Shown: positions 42,281 to 51,823, counted from the stretch's first letter. The stretch is 64,000 nucleotides of DNA from Umezawaea endophytica (GCF_025061645.1 NZ_JANYMP010000008.1:307943-371942), one strand, 5' to 3'. Program-made: numbers and translations. Notes: a model not told the origin generated them from the sequence alone.

Positions 42281-42946
42281 CTACCCGCGTGGCCCCGCCT
42301 GGACCTGCGTCTCGCCGTCCGGCGACTCCCGCCACTGCTCGAACGGCCGGTCCATCCGCCACCCCGTCCCGTCGTGCTCCAGCACCCGGTGGCCGCAGGT
42401 GTCCAGGTTGGACAGGGACTCGAACAGCTCCACGCTCCACGAGAACAACCGGCGGCACAGCAGGCGGATCGTCAGGCCGTGCGACACCACCAGCACGGTC
42501 CGCGGGTGCTCGGCGTCCTTGAGCATGTGCAGTTCCAGCTCGCCCAGGTACGCCGCCAGCCGGTCGTCCACGTCCGCGCCCGACTCCCCGTTGGGCAGCC
42601 TGAAGAAAAAGTGGCCGAACGCGTGCCGCTGGTGCTTGAGGACCTCCTGCTGCACCGGGTCCTGGAGGTTGCCCCAGTCCTGCTCCCGCAACCGCGGCTC
42701 CGCGATCACCCGCTCGACGAGGTCCCCGAGTTCCAGTCCGGCCAACGTCTTCCGCGTCCGCAGGTACGGGCTGACGTACACGGCGACGGGCCCGGCGCCG
42801 ATCAGCTCGCGCACCACCGGACCCGCGGCGCGCGCCTGCTGTTCGCCCAGTGTGGTGAGGGGCAGGGAGTGGTCGGGTACTCGGCAGTAGGCCGACTCGT
42901 CCACGTTCCCGAGGCTCTGGCCGTGGCGCAGCAGGATGATCCTCAC
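42281..42946 (-). CDS. Histidine phosphatase family protein (phosphoglycerate mutase-like)
   Basis: 221 residues. IILLRHGQSLGNVD holds the catalytic RHG, VYVSPYLRTRKTL the second Arg region, and VLVVSHGLTIRLL the late catalytic His. The substrate cannot be told; many such proteins are small-molecule phosphatases. ATG start. Confidence 0.85.
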   Translation of the reverse strand: MRIILLRHGQSLGNVDESAYCRVPDHSLPLTTLGEQQARAAGPVVRELIGAGPVAVYVSPYLRTRKTLAGLELGDLVERVIAEPRLREQDWGNLQDPVQQEVLKHQRHAFGHFFFRLPNGESGADVDDRLAAYLGELELHMLKDAEHPRTVLVVSHGLTIRLLCRRLFSWSVELFESLSNLDTCGHRVLEHDGTGWRMDRPFEQWRESPDGETQVQAGPRG

Positions 42947-43037
42947 CCCTTCATCTTGGGGGAGACTCCCGTTCTGGCAACAAGCGGACCGGAATCCGCT
43001 GTTACAGTCCGAAGCAATCAGCGACAGGAAGTGTCAC

Positions 43038-43358
43038 ATGATCAAGTACATCGCGCTCTACCGGAAGCCCGCCGACCAGGCGGACTTCGACGAGAAGTAC
43101 TTCGCCACGCACCTCCCGATCGTGCGGAAAACCCCTGGTCTGCTGCGCGCCGAGGTGGCCAAGGTCGATCGCGTCCTGGTCCCCGGCTTCCTCGGCGACA
43201 CGGACCTGCACGTCATCGCGGAGATGTACTTCGAGTCGCAGGAGGTCCTGAGCGCGGCGTTCCAGTCACCCGAGTGGCACGCGGCCGGGGCGAACCTGTC
43301 CGAGATCGGCGGGCTCGAACTCGTGGCCATGTTCACGGCCGAGGTGGTCGCCGAATGA
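43038..43358 (+). CDS. EthD-family protein
   Basis: 106 residues from ATG with AGGAAG upstream. MIKYIALYRKPADQADFDEK and THLPIVRKTPGL match EthD dimeric ferredoxin-like proteins. ATGA overlap with the dehydrogenase gene shows co-translation, suggesting a helper role in an acyl-CoA or aromatic degradation step. Confidence 0.82.
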   Translation: MIKYIALYRKPADQADFDEKYFATHLPIVRKTPGLLRAEVAKVDRVLVPGFLGDTDLHVIAEMYFESQEVLSAAFQSPEWHAAGANLSEIGGLELVAMFTAEVVAE

Positions 43359-44185
43359 TCGCCGGGGTGGTCGGTGGCGGCACGATGGGCGCGGGCATCG
43401 CGCACCTCCTCCTCGCGGGCGGGCACGACGTCGTGCTCGCGGAAGCCGGTGCGGACCGCGCCGAAGCCGCCCGCCTGGCCGTGACGAGATCGCTCGCCAA
43501 GGCCGCCGAGCGCGGCAAGCTGACCGGCACCCCGGACGCGCTGCTGGCCGGGTTGACGGTGGTGGAGGACCTGGCCGACCTGCCGAGCGCGGCGGAACTG
43601 GTCGTCGAGGCCGTCCCGGAGGACGCCGACCTCAAACGGCGGGTGCTCACGCAGGTCGCAAGCGTTTGCCCGACCGCTGTGCTGGCGTCCAACACGTCCT
43701 CGCTCTCGATCTCCGCGCTGGCCGACGGCCTGCCCGGCGAACGCCTGATCGGGATGCACTTCTTCAACCCCGTGCCGGTGCAGGAACTGGTCGAGCTCGT
43801 CCACCACGACGGCGTGGGCCCGGACGTGGTCGTGCGGGTCCGCGCGTGGGCCGAGGCGCTGGGCAAGACCGTCATCGAGGTGCGCGACTCGCCGGGGTTC
43901 GCCACGTCGAGGCTGGGCGTCGCGGTCGGCATGGAGGCCATCCGGATGCTGGAGGAGGGCGTGGCCAGCGCGGAGGACATCGACACCGGCATGCGCCTCG
44001 GCTACGGCTGGCCGATGGGGCCGTTGAAGCTGACCGACCTCGTCGGCCTCGACGTGCGGCTGGCCATCGCCAAGCACCTGGCCGCCGAACTGGGGCCGCG
44101 GTTCGAGCCGCCCGCGCTGCTGCGCGACAAGGTCGACCGCGGCGAGCTGGGGCGGAAGACCGGGCGCGGGTTCTTCGCCTGGTAG
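43355..44185 (+). CDS. 3-hydroxyacyl-CoA dehydrogenase
   Basis: 276 residues. The NAD-binding motif is VVGGGTMGAGIAHLLLAGG; the catalytic His-Glu pair is in LIGMHFFNPVPV; SNTSSLSISALA and the C-terminal GYGWPMGPLKLTDLVGLDV complete the family signature. It oxidises 3-hydroxyacyl-CoA to 3-ketoacyl-CoA. Paired with EthD it may belong to a phenylacetate-like pathway, but no other pathway gene is near. Confidence 0.9.
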   Translation: MIAGVVGGGTMGAGIAHLLLAGGHDVVLAEAGADRAEAARLAVTRSLAKAAERGKLTGTPDALLAGLTVVEDLADLPSAAELVVEAVPEDADLKRRVLTQVASVCPTAVLASNTSSLSISALADGLPGERLIGMHFFNPVPVQELVELVHHDGVGPDVVVRVRAWAEALGKTVIEVRDSPGFATSRLGVAVGMEAIRMLEEGVASAEDIDTGMRLGYGWPMGPLKLTDLVGLDVRLAIAKHLAAELGPRFEPPALLRDKVDRGELGRKTGRGFFAW

Positions 44186-44195
44186 GCATGGGCAC

Positions 44196-45347
44196 GTGGA
44201 CATCCGGGAGTACACCGAGGACGACCGCGACACCGTGCTGCGGATGCGCAAGCTGGCCTTCGCGAGCGCGCAGCCGCCGCCGGAGAAGCTGGTCACGCCC
44301 GGCAGGCTCGGCCTGCTCGCCCACGACGGCGGAGAGCCGCTCGGGTCGCTGCTGATCAACGACTTCGCCCAGTTCTTCGGTGGCCGCGCGGTTCCCACGG
44401 GCGGCATCGGCGGCGTCGTGGTCGATCCGCACGCCCGCGGCCGGGGCGTCGCGTCGGCGCTGCTCGACACGGCGCTGCGCACGATGCGCGAGCAGGGCCA
44501 GTCGCTGTCCGCGCTGTACCCGACCGTGCCCTCCCTCTACCGCGGTCGCGGCTGGGAGCGCTCCGGCGTGCTCGAACGGCTCGTCTTCCCGATGGACCGG
44601 CTGCTCATGTCGCCCAGGGCGCCGCACCGGCTGGCGACCCGGCGCGCCACGAGGGCCGACCTGGCGGACGTCCACGCCTGCTACACGGACCTGGCGGCCA
44701 CCGTGGACGGCCTGCTCGACCGGCACGCGCCGACGTTCCAGCCCGAGAAGCTGCTCGACCTGGACGTCGCGACGCTCGTGCACGACGCGGACGGCGTGCT
44801 GCGCGGCTACCTGACCGCCGACCGCGAACGCGACGGCCTGAAGGTCCACGACCTCGTCGCCGCCGACCTGGACGCGCAGCTCACCCTGCTGGCCGAACTC
44901 ACGTCGTGGAGCGGCGTGCTGGACACCGTCGACGTGCGCGTGGTCGACCCCGCGTTCACCGGGCTGCTCACGGCGCAGGCCATGCGGATCGAGATGTCGG
45001 TGAGCCTGTGGTTCCTGCGGGTCGTCGACCTGCCTGCCGCCGTCGCCGCGCGCGGCTGGCCCGCCGCGGCCGGGCTGAAGGCGGGCGCGGTCGACCTGGA
45101 CGTGGTCGACGAGCACGCGCCGTGGCACGCGGGCAGGCAACGGCTCGTCGTGGACGACGGCGGGGTGCGGGTCGAACCCGGTGGCAGCGGGGCGGTCCAG
45201 GTCCACGCCAGGGCGCTCGGACCGTGGTTCTCCGGCGCGCAGGGCACCGCCGCGCTGCGCCGCGCCGGGCTCCTGTCCGGCGAGGCCCCGCTGCTGGACC
45301 AGCTCGTCGCGGCACCCGGAAACCCGCGCCTCGCCGACTTCTTCTAG
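44196..45347 (+). CDS. Eis-like GNAT N-acetyltransferase
   Basis: 383 residues. The acetyl-CoA motif VVVDPHARGRGVASALL lies near residue 75, followed by a second GNAT-like part and a C-terminal sterol-carrier-like region, as in Eis proteins; the C-terminal carboxylate (ADFF) is also Eis-like. Some relatives acetylate aminoglycosides, others act on polyamines or nucleoid proteins. GTG start, ten bases after the preceding stop. Confidence 0.82.
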   Translation: MDIREYTEDDRDTVLRMRKLAFASAQPPPEKLVTPGRLGLLAHDGGEPLGSLLINDFAQFFGGRAVPTGGIGGVVVDPHARGRGVASALLDTALRTMREQGQSLSALYPTVPSLYRGRGWERSGVLERLVFPMDRLLMSPRAPHRLATRRATRADLADVHACYTDLAATVDGLLDRHAPTFQPEKLLDLDVATLVHDADGVLRGYLTADRERDGLKVHDLVAADLDAQLTLLAELTSWSGVLDTVDVRVVDPAFTGLLTAQAMRIEMSVSLWFLRVVDLPAAVAARGWPAAAGLKAGAVDLDVVDEHAPWHAGRQRLVVDDGGVRVEPGGSGAVQVHARALGPWFSGAQGTAALRRAGLLSGEAPLLDQLVAAPGNPRLADFF

Positions 45348-45353
45348 CGCACC

Positions 45354-45359
45354 TACCCT
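45354..45359 (+). promoter_or_regulatory. -10 box TACCCT for a leaderless transcript
   Basis: A TANNNT hexamer eight bases before the GTG at 45368; no ribosome site is visible, so the transcript probably begins at or near the start codon. Confidence 0.45.
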
Positions 45360-45367
45360 GACCCCTC

Positions 45368-45979
45368 GTGGTGCTCATCGTCCTGGAACTGGTCGGCATC
45401 GCCGTGTTCGCGGCGTCCGGCGCGCTCGCCGCGGTCCGGACCCGGCTGGACGTGTTCGGCGTGATCGTGCTGGCGCTGACGACCGCGTTGGGCGGCGGCG
45501 TGATCCGGGACGTGCTGCTCGGCGTGCACCCGCCGAGCAGCCTCACGAAGTGGCCGTACCTGCTGGTCCCGGCCGTGACGGGGCTGCTGGTGTTCTGGTT
45601 CCACCCGCAGGTCGCGAAGCTCCGCCGGGCCGTGCTGCTGCTGGACGCGATCGGGCTCGGCCTGTTCGTCACCGGCGGCACGTCGACCGCGCTCGCGCTG
45701 GGCGCCCCGCCGTACACGGCGTGCCTGATCGGCATGACCACGGGCATCGGCGGCGGTGCCCTGCGCGACGTGCTGCTGCGCGAGATCCCGCTGGTGCTGC
45801 GGCGCGAGATCTACGCCGTGGCCGCACTGCTGGGTGGTCTTGTCGTCGCGGGCGGCAGCGTGCTCGGCCTCCCGGAGGAACCGGTCGCCCTGGCCGGATC
45901 GGCGCTGGTCGTGGTCGTGAGGCTGCTGGCGCTCTGGCGGAAGTGGAACGCCCCGCTGGCCCACGGACTTGACGCGTAG
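45368..45979 (+). CDS. TRIC cation channel family (UPF0126) membrane protein
   Basis: 203 residues with about seven hydrophobic segments. The duplicated glycine motifs ALGGGVIRDVLLG and GIGGGALRDVLLRE define the bacterial TRIC/YadS family, potassium-permeable trimeric channels. The internal repeat is obvious. Confidence 0.9.
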   Translation: MVLIVLELVGIAVFAASGALAAVRTRLDVFGVIVLALTTALGGGVIRDVLLGVHPPSSLTKWPYLLVPAVTGLLVFWFHPQVAKLRRAVLLLDAIGLGLFVTGGTSTALALGAPPYTACLIGMTTGIGGGALRDVLLREIPLVLRREIYAVAALLGGLVVAGGSVLGLPEEPVALAGSALVVVVRLLALWRKWNAPLAHGLDA

Positions 45980-46002
45980 TTCACACGGATTGTTGGGCTC
46001 CC

Positions 46003-46021
46003 TCTCAGGCGCCTCTCAGGA
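46003..46021 (+). promoter_or_regulatory. MprA-box-like direct repeat
   Basis: Two CTCTCAGG copies with CGC between, ending 21 bases before the response-regulator ATG. A half-conserved version stands in front of the HtrA-like gene (55747-55765). MprA of mycobacteria binds 8-bp direct repeats containing CTCAG, so autoregulation is likely. Confidence 0.68.
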
Positions 46022-46042
46022 CGAGGGGCAACACTTACCCCC

Positions 46043-46738
46043 ATGCGCATCCTTGTTGTCGACGACGACCGGGCCGTGCGTGAGTCGCTTCGCCGCTCAC
46101 TGCAATTCAACGGCTACCAGGTGGACACTGCCGGCGACGGCCAGCAAGCGCTGGAATCGGTGACGACAGCGCGTCCGGACGCGATGGTCCTGGACGTCAT
46201 GATGCCCAGGCTCGACGGGCTGGAGGTGTGCCGCAGGCTGCGGAGCACCGGTGACGACCTGCCCATCCTCGTCCTCACGGCGCGCGACGCGGTGTCCGAC
46301 CGGGTGTCCGGGCTGGACGCCGGAGCCGACGACTACCTGCCGAAGCCGTTCGCGCTGGAGGAGCTGCTCGCCAGGCTCCGGGCACTGCTGCGGCGGTCGT
46401 CGAACGAGCAGGACGACGCGGACCGGGCGCGCGCCACGCTGAAGTTCTCCGACCTCGAACTGGACCCCGGCACCCGCGACGTGCGGCGCGGCGAGCGGGC
46501 GATCAGCCTGACGCGCACCGAGTTCGCCCTGCTGGAGCTGTTCCTCGCCCACCCGAAGCAGGTGCTGACCCGCGGTCGCATCCTGGAGGACGTGTGGGGC
46601 TACGACTTCCCGACGTCCGGGAACGCGCTCGAGGTCTACGTCGGCTACCTGCGGCGCAAGACCGAGCTGGAGGGTGAATCCAGGTTGCTGCACACGGTGC
46701 GTGGCGTCGGCTACGTGCTGCGGGAGACGCCTCCGTGA
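46043..46738 (+). CDS. mprA: OmpR-family response regulator, MprA-like
   Basis: 231 residues. Receiver with phosphoacceptor Asp51 (AMVLDVMMP) and Lys in [11 protein letters not shown]; winged-helix C-terminus with [12 protein letters not shown] and [11 protein letters not shown]. The gene pair, operator type and the HtrA-like target at 55788 correspond to mycobacterial MprAB-PepD, an envelope-stress system. It overlaps the kinase start by four bases. Confidence 0.88.
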   Translation: MRILVVDDDRAVRESLRRSLQFNGYQVDTAGDGQQALESVTTARPDAMVLDVMMPRLDGLEVCRRLRSTGDDLPILVLTARDAVSDRVSGLDAGADDYLPKPFALEELLARLRALLRRSSNEQDDADRARATLKFSDLELDPGTRDVRRGERAISLTRTEFALLELFLAHPKQVLTRGRILEDVWGYDFPTSGNALEVYVGYLRRKTELEGESRLLHTVRGVGYVLRETPP

Positions 46739-48147
46739 TCATCACCTCCGCGCCGTCGGACGGCCCGGCCACCACCGGGCGGTTCCAGCGGGTCTCGCTG
46801 CGCGCCCGCGTGACCCTGCTCGCGGCGTTCTGCGTCGCGGGTGTGGTGGCGGTGGTGTCGCTCGGCGCGTACATGACCGTGAGCCAGAACCTGTACACCC
46901 AGCTCGACGAGACGTTGCGGCAGCGGGTCACCGACGCCATCCAGACGCCTTCGGTGCAGGGCGGGCAGGACCTCCAGTCGTTCCCCGGCGCGTTCCTGGT
47001 GGCCGGGGACATCCGGATCGGGCTGCTGGACGAGTCGGGGCAGATCTACTACGCGAAGGGCGCGACTCCTCCGCCCACCAACGGCAACGACCTGAAGGTC
47101 GCCAAGGGGGAGCTGGGGGAGAACATCTGGACGGACGACCGGACCGGGTTCCGGGTGATCTCGAAGCCGTACAGCGACGACGGCCAGGCGATGGTGATCG
47201 CGCAGTCGATGAAACCGCTGCGGGCGACGTTGGGGAAGCTCAACGTGGTGCTGTTCGTGATCAGCGGGTTGGGCGTGCTGGTGGCGGCGTTGGCCGGGAC
47301 CGCCGTGGCGCGGACCGGGTTGAGGCCGGTGCAGCGGCTGTCGGAGGCCACCGAGCGGGTGGCCATGACCGGGGACCTGCGGCCGATCCCGGTCACCGGG
47401 GACGACGAGCTGGCGCGGCTCACGCAGCGGTTCAACGCGATGCTGGGGGCTGTGGCGGAGTCCCAGGAGAGACAACGGCGGTTAGTGGCCGACGCGGGGC
47501 ACGAGCTGCGTACGCCGTTGACGTCGATGCGGACGAACCTGGAGCTGTTGTTGGCTTCCGAGCGGCCGGATTCACCGACGTTGTCCGATGTGGACAAGGC
47601 TGAGATCAACGATGACGTGCGAGCTCAGTTGGACGAGCTGACCACGTTGATCGGGGATCTGGTGGAGTTGGCCCGTGAGGATGCTCCACAGGTGGTGCAG
47701 GAGCCGGTGGACCTGGTTGAAGTGGTCGAGCGGGCGTTGGATCGGGCTCGGAGGCGGGCCGTTACGCACGTGACGTTCGACGTTCGGTTGCAGTCTTGGT
47801 CGTTGCTGGGGGATTCGAGTTCGTTGGAGCGGGCGGTGTTGAACCTGCTCGACAACGCGGTGAAGTTTTCGCCGGATGATGGGGTGGTGCGGTTGGAGCT
47901 TCGGCAGATCGGGGATGGGAGTGCGGTGGTGGAGGTGGCGGATTCCGGGCCTGGGATCGGGGACGCTGATCTGCCGCATGTTTTTGAGCGGTTTTATCGG
48001 TCGTCGGAGGCTCGGACTTTGCCTGGGTCGGGGTTGGGGTTGGCGATTGTGAAGCAGGCTGCTGAGAGGCATGGGGGGATGGCTTATGTGGGGCGGGCTG
48101 TGGAGGGTGGGGCTTTGTTTGGGATTCGGTTGCCTGGGAGGCCTTGA
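46735..48147 (+). CDS. mprB: Sensor histidine kinase, MprB-like
   Basis: 470 residues. Two membrane helices (about 25-48 and 165-188) flank an extracytoplasmic domain of some 115 residues. HAMP follows ([18 protein letters not shown]), then phosphoacceptor His256 in [13 protein letters not shown], the N box [11 protein letters not shown] and G boxes DSGPGIGD and [10 protein letters not shown]. The last third of the gene drifts in codon use towards T-rich wobble positions compared with its start. Confidence 0.88.
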   Translation: MIITSAPSDGPATTGRFQRVSLRARVTLLAAFCVAGVVAVVSLGAYMTVSQNLYTQLDETLRQRVTDAIQTPSVQGGQDLQSFPGAFLVAGDIRIGLLDESGQIYYAKGATPPPTNGNDLKVAKGELGENIWTDDRTGFRVISKPYSDDGQAMVIAQSMKPLRATLGKLNVVLFVISGLGVLVAALAGTAVARTGLRPVQRLSEATERVAMTGDLRPIPVTGDDELARLTQRFNAMLGAVAESQERQRRLVADAGHELRTPLTSMRTNLELLLASERPDSPTLSDVDKAEINDDVRAQLDELTTLIGDLVELAREDAPQVVQEPVDLVEVVERALDRARRRAVTHVTFDVRLQSWSLLGDSSSLERAVLNLLDNAVKFSPDDGVVRLELRQIGDGSAVVEVADSGPGIGDADLPHVFERFYRSSEARTLPGSGLGLAIVKQAAERHGGMAYVGRAVEGGALFGIRLPGRP

Positions 48148-48202
48148 GGGGGCCGGTGGGTTGGGTGGGGGGCGGGTTGGGTGCCGGGGTGCTGTTGGTG
48201 GG

Positions 48203-48320
48203 GTGGCCGATTTGACTTGGGGCCCCTAGATTTGCCCCTTCGTCGGACAATAAAGGGCAGAGGTGAAGCTGCCGTCCGACGCAAGTTTAAGGGGCAAATC
48301 CCCCAAGTAAAATCGGCCAC
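48203..48320. repeat. 118-bp near-perfect palindrome (MITE-like or large terminator)
   Basis: Arms pair outward to inward: TGGCCGATTT with AAATCGGCCA, ACTTGGGG with CCCCAAGT, GATTTGCCCCTT with AAGGGGCAAATC, and CGTCGGAC with GTCCGACG, around a loop of about 25 bases. No target duplication is evident. It stands between convergent genes. It is far larger than the other terminators in the window. Confidence 0.7.
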
Positions 48321-48398
48321 GGTTGCGTAGGCGGCGTTGCGTGGGGTGCTTCTTGCTGGGGGCTGAAGTGTGGGGCGGGTGTTGGTCCTGTGTGGGGC

Positions 48399-49283
48399 CT
48401 AGCCTTTTGTGGAGCCTAGGGTTAGGCCGCTGACGAATTGGCGTTGTAGGGCGAAGAAGACTACTAGTGTTGGTAGTGCTACTAGTAGGGAGCCTGCTGC
48501 TACTAGGTTGTTGTCGGTGAAGAAAGAGCCGCGCAGGTTTTGCAGGGCTGAGGTGATGGGCATTTTTTCGCCGGTCTGGATCAGGACCAGGGCCCAGAGG
48601 AAGTCGTTGTAGATCCAGGTGAATTCCAGTGTTGCCAAGGCTGCTAGTGCTGGTCTGCACAGTGGGAGGATTACCTGCCAGTACTGGCGGAAGACGCTGG
48701 CGCCGTCTACCCGTGCTGCTTCGGTCAGTTCGTGGGGGATGGTCTTCATGTAGTTGCTCAGTACGAAGGTGCAGAAGCCGATCTGGAAGGCGATGTGGAT
48801 CATTACCACGCCCAGTTGGCTGTCGATCAGGGTGCCGCTCTCGCTGATCCACTCCGGTACCTCGATCAACCTGTACAGGCGCCACAGGGGGGTGACGATC
48901 ACCTGTTGTGGCAGGAGGTTGCCTGCGGTGAAGAGCATGAGCAGGCCCAGGTTGAACTTGAAGCTGAAGCGGGAGACGCCGAAGGCGACCATGGAGCTGA
49001 ACAGGAGCGTCAGTAGTACTGCGGGGAGGGTGATGAGGAAGGTGTTGAGGTAGTAGTGCGGTAGGTCGCCGGTGGTCCACGCGTTGCTGAAGTTGTCCAG
49101 CGTGAGGCTTTCCGGCAGTGAGAAGTAGCCGTTGCGGGCGGTGTCGTCGTAGGTGCGGAGTGACGCGTACACGGCCCACAGCAGGGGAGCCAGGGTCATC
49201 AGGCACGTCAGCACCAGGAAGACGTGCAGCACGACCCGGCCGGGTCGGAGGGGTGCCTTGCGGGCCTTCACTGAGGTGGTCAC
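48399..49283 (-). CDS. Sugar ABC transporter permease (MalG/LacG-like)
   Basis: 294 residues with six membrane helices. The EAA loop is ELTEAARVDGASVFRQYW, where the permease contacts the ATPase. GTG start overlapping the stop of the partner permease. Codons near the 3' end are unusually rich in AGT, GCT and TAC, also seen in the last third of the MprB-like gene. No ATPase gene is in the cluster, so a shared MsiK-type ATPase probably serves it, as is usual for actinobacterial sugar importers. Confidence 0.9.
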   Translation of the reverse strand: MTTSVKARKAPLRPGRVVLHVFLVLTCLMTLAPLLWAVYASLRTYDDTARNGYFSLPESLTLDNFSNAWTTGDLPHYYLNTFLITLPAVLLTLLFSSMVAFGVSRFSFKFNLGLLMLFTAGNLLPQQVIVTPLWRLYRLIEVPEWISESGTLIDSQLGVVMIHIAFQIGFCTFVLSNYMKTIPHELTEAARVDGASVFRQYWQVILPLCRPALAALATLEFTWIYNDFLWALVLIQTGEKMPITSALQNLRGSFFTDNNLVAAGSLLVALPTLVVFFALQRQFVSGLTLGSTKG

Positions 49284-50245
49284 GCCCGGTTCTCCTTGCT
49301 GAACTCCTGGTACAGGTACGTGATGATCACGCTCAGCGAGATGAGCAGCAGGATCACCGCGAGCGCCGAGCCCCAGCCGATGCGGCTCGACTCGCCGATG
49401 ATGTTGTCGGTGACCAGTACCGACAGCAGTTCCAGGCCGTTGCGGCCCTTGTTGATGATGTAGACGATGTCGAACGCGCGCAGCGATTCGATGACGGTCA
49501 CGACGAAGACGACGATGTTGACCGGCTTGAGCACCGGGAACGTCACCCTGGTGAACGTCTGGAAGGCGTTGGCGCCGTCGAGGGACGCCGCTTCCTTCAG
49601 CGCCGGGTCGACGGACTTCAGGCCGGCCAAGTACAGCAGCATGATGTAGCCGGTGTGCCGCCACGCCGCCGCGACCAGCACCGCGTACAGGTTGATGTCC
49701 GGGTCGCCCAGCCAGTTGGTCGGGTTGTTCTCGGTGGTGCCGAGGATGCTGTTCAGCAGCCCCTGCTCCGGCTGGTAGATCAACTGCCAGATGAAGCCGA
49801 CCAGCGCGAGCGAGAGCACCATCGGCAGGTACAGCGCGCTCTGGTAGATCCGGCCGAACCGCAGCTTGCGGTCCAGGAGCACCGCGAGGAACAGGCCCGC
49901 CACCGTCGGCAGGACCATCAGGAAGACCAGCCAGATCACGTTGTGCCGGAACGCGGGCCAGAACCTGGGGTAACTGGTGAAGATGTCGACGTAGTTCTGG
50001 AACCCGACCCACTTGATGTCCTCGAAGCCGCCGATGCCGTCCCACGAACCGAACGACAGCGCCACCGACCCGAGCGTCGGCACCCACACCAGCAGCAGGT
50101 GGATCAGGGTCGGGATGCCCAGCATCAGGCCGAGCACCAGTTTGTCGCCGCCGCCCAGCGCGGTCGCCTTCTTGCGGCGGGCCCGCCCACGGGGCGCCGG
50201 GGAATCCGGCGCCCCGTGGGCGGTCTTCTCGCTCAACGCGGTCAA
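49280..50245 (-). CDS. Sugar ABC transporter permease (MalF/LacF-like)
   Basis: 321 residues, cytoplasmic basic N-terminus, six membrane helices, EAA loop ALKEAASLDGANAFQTF. It pairs with the following permease as the membrane channel. It starts four bases after the stop of the binding-protein gene, so the three genes form one operon. Confidence 0.9.
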   Translation of the reverse strand: MTALSEKTAHGAPDSPAPRGRARRKKATALGGGDKLVLGLMLGIPTLIHLLLVWVPTLGSVALSFGSWDGIGGFEDIKWVGFQNYVDIFTSYPRFWPAFRHNVIWLVFLMVLPTVAGLFLAVLLDRKLRFGRIYQSALYLPMVLSLALVGFIWQLIYQPEQGLLNSILGTTENNPTNWLGDPDINLYAVLVAAAWRHTGYIMLLYLAGLKSVDPALKEAASLDGANAFQTFTRVTFPVLKPVNIVVFVVTVIESLRAFDIVYIINKGRNGLELLSVLVTDNIIGESSRIGWGSALAVILLLISLSVIITYLYQEFSKENRA

Positions 50246-50249
50246 CTCG

Positions 50250-51551
50250 TCACCCCGTGAAGATCGTCTTGGCCTGGTCGGCCATGCCCTTGAGCACGGT
50301 GTCGATGTCGTCCGGGTTCTGGATGAAGGCGTTCAGGCCGTTGGTCGCCGCGTCGCTCGCGAAGCGCGGGTCGGTGTCGCGGTCGAGGAACTGGGTGATG
50401 TGCTTGGCGTTCTTGATGACCTCGACGGCCTTCTTCTGGAGCGCCGTGTAACCGGAGGTGTCGGCCTTGGAGCTGGTGGCGATCGACGACGGGTCGGACT
50501 TGAGGTACTCCAACTGCGTCTCGGGCTTCGCCAGGTACTCCAGGAGCTTCTTCGCGCCCTCGGGGTTCTTCGGGTTCTTGGCCATCATGTAGCCGTCGAT
50601 CGGCGCCTCGACCGTGTCCTGGCCGAACTCGGGGTTGATCTCCGGGAACGGGAAGAAGTCGAGGTCGTCCTCCTGGCCCTTGAACTGCTGGCCGACGAAC
50701 GAGCCGAGCAGGTACATGCCGGACTTGCCCTGCTGGACGCTCTGCGCGGCTTCCTGCCACTCGCGGCCGAGCGCGTTCTCCTGGTGGAACGGCAGCAGGC
50801 GCTTCCAGGTGTCGAACACCGCGCGCACCTTGGCGCCCTGCCAGTCCTCCTTGCCCGCCATGAGGTCGACGTGGAACTGGTAGCCGTTGGTGCGGAAGTT
50901 CAACTGGTCGAACGTGCCCATGCCCGGCCAGCCCTGCTTCTGCGCGAAGGCGATCGGGGTGAGGCCGTCGGCCTTCATCTTCGTGGAGAGCGCGACGAAC
51001 TGGTCGAGGGTCTTCGGGACCTCGTAGCCGCGTTGCGTCCACACGCTCTTCAGGTAGAAGACGCCCCACGGGTACTGGGTGAACGGCACGAAGTACTGCT
51101 TGCCGTCCTTGGCGGTCGACGCCTCCTTGAGCGAGGACGCGTAGTTGTCGCCGAGCCCGCCCCACAGGTCGGTGAGGTCCCCGGTGAGGCCCTTCTCCGA
51201 GAAGAAGCGCATCCGGTAGCCGGCGAACCAGGCGAGCACGTCGTCTGGCTTGCCCTGGAGGTAGTTGTTGATCTGCTCCTGGTACTGCTCGTGCTGCTTG
51301 GTGTTGATCGAGATCTTCAGGGCGTCGGTGTCGAAACCCTTGAGCGCCGCGGTGATCGCGGCCTTCGGCACCTCGTCGGACTGGTTGTTGCCGAAGGTGA
51401 CCGTGCCGTTCGACGAGCCCGAGTCGCCACCGCCGCAGGCGGCCAGACCCGGCACCGCGGCGATGCCCGCGGTCATGAGCAGTCCTCGGAGCACGGCCCT
51501 GCGGCCGAGAAGGGGGTGCATGGACTGGGAACTGGGCGTGTACCGGACCAT
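50250..51551 (-). CDS. Sugar-binding lipoprotein of the ABC transporter
   Basis: 433 residues from ATG 51551 with AGGAG seven bases upstream. The N-terminus has twin arginines (LGRRAVLRGLL) and a lipobox PGLAAC, so it is an exported lipoprotein, perhaps by the Tat route. The mature part is a family 1 solute-binding protein (WGVFYLKSVW, SGMYLLGSF, APIDGYMMAKNPKNP). Divergent from the beta-galactosidase gene, which suggests a galactoside as ligand. Confidence 0.88.
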   Translation of the reverse strand: MVRYTPSSQSMHPLLGRRAVLRGLLMTAGIAAVPGLAACGGGDSGSSNGTVTFGNNQSDEVPKAAITAALKGFDTDALKISINTKQHEQYQEQINNYLQGKPDDVLAWFAGYRMRFFSEKGLTGDLTDLWGGLGDNYASSLKEASTAKDGKQYFVPFTQYPWGVFYLKSVWTQRGYEVPKTLDQFVALSTKMKADGLTPIAFAQKQGWPGMGTFDQLNFRTNGYQFHVDLMAGKEDWQGAKVRAVFDTWKRLLPFHQENALGREWQEAAQSVQQGKSGMYLLGSFVGQQFKGQEDDLDFFPFPEINPEFGQDTVEAPIDGYMMAKNPKNPEGAKKLLEYLAKPETQLEYLKSDPSSIATSSKADTSGYTALQKKAVEVIKNAKHITQFLDRDTDPRFASDAATNGLNAFIQNPDDIDTVLKGMADQAKTIFTG

Positions 51552-51667
51552 CGTTGCTCCTGAGGACACTCGACCAAACCAACTGAACACTGAGTCAAAC
51601 AAAGTTGCGCATAATGTTGCGTCCAACACACGGGGTGTCAAGCCCCGTTACGAAGCCGTTAACCCAG

Positions 51668-51711
51668 TACAACGTTGTAAAAACAAGGCGACTACCTGGT
51701 ACAACGTTGTA
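51668..51711. promoter_or_regulatory. Two identical 12-bp palindromes, LacI-type operators
   Basis: TACAACGTTGTA occurs at 51668 and 51700, 32 bp apart (about three helical turns), each followed by AAAA. Centre CG and AACGTT core are typical of LacI-family operators. They stand in the 272-bp gap between the transporter operon and the GH42 gene. No LacI-family gene is in the window. The rest of that gap shows nothing else clear. Confidence 0.75.
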
Positions 51712-51823
51712 AAAATGAGCGAAGCTCAAGGTCGGGGCCTCGCCGAAGTTCCAACAGACCCGAACGGAGGATCTTGTTGGAGTGTGTTGACGTTGTGGGT
51801 ATGTTTCAGCCACCCTTGCGGCT

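Noticed and set aside
49284..50087. Upstream extension of the second permease frame
   Set aside because: It lies antiphase within the first permease gene; the GTG at 49283 overlapping that gene's stop is the natural start.
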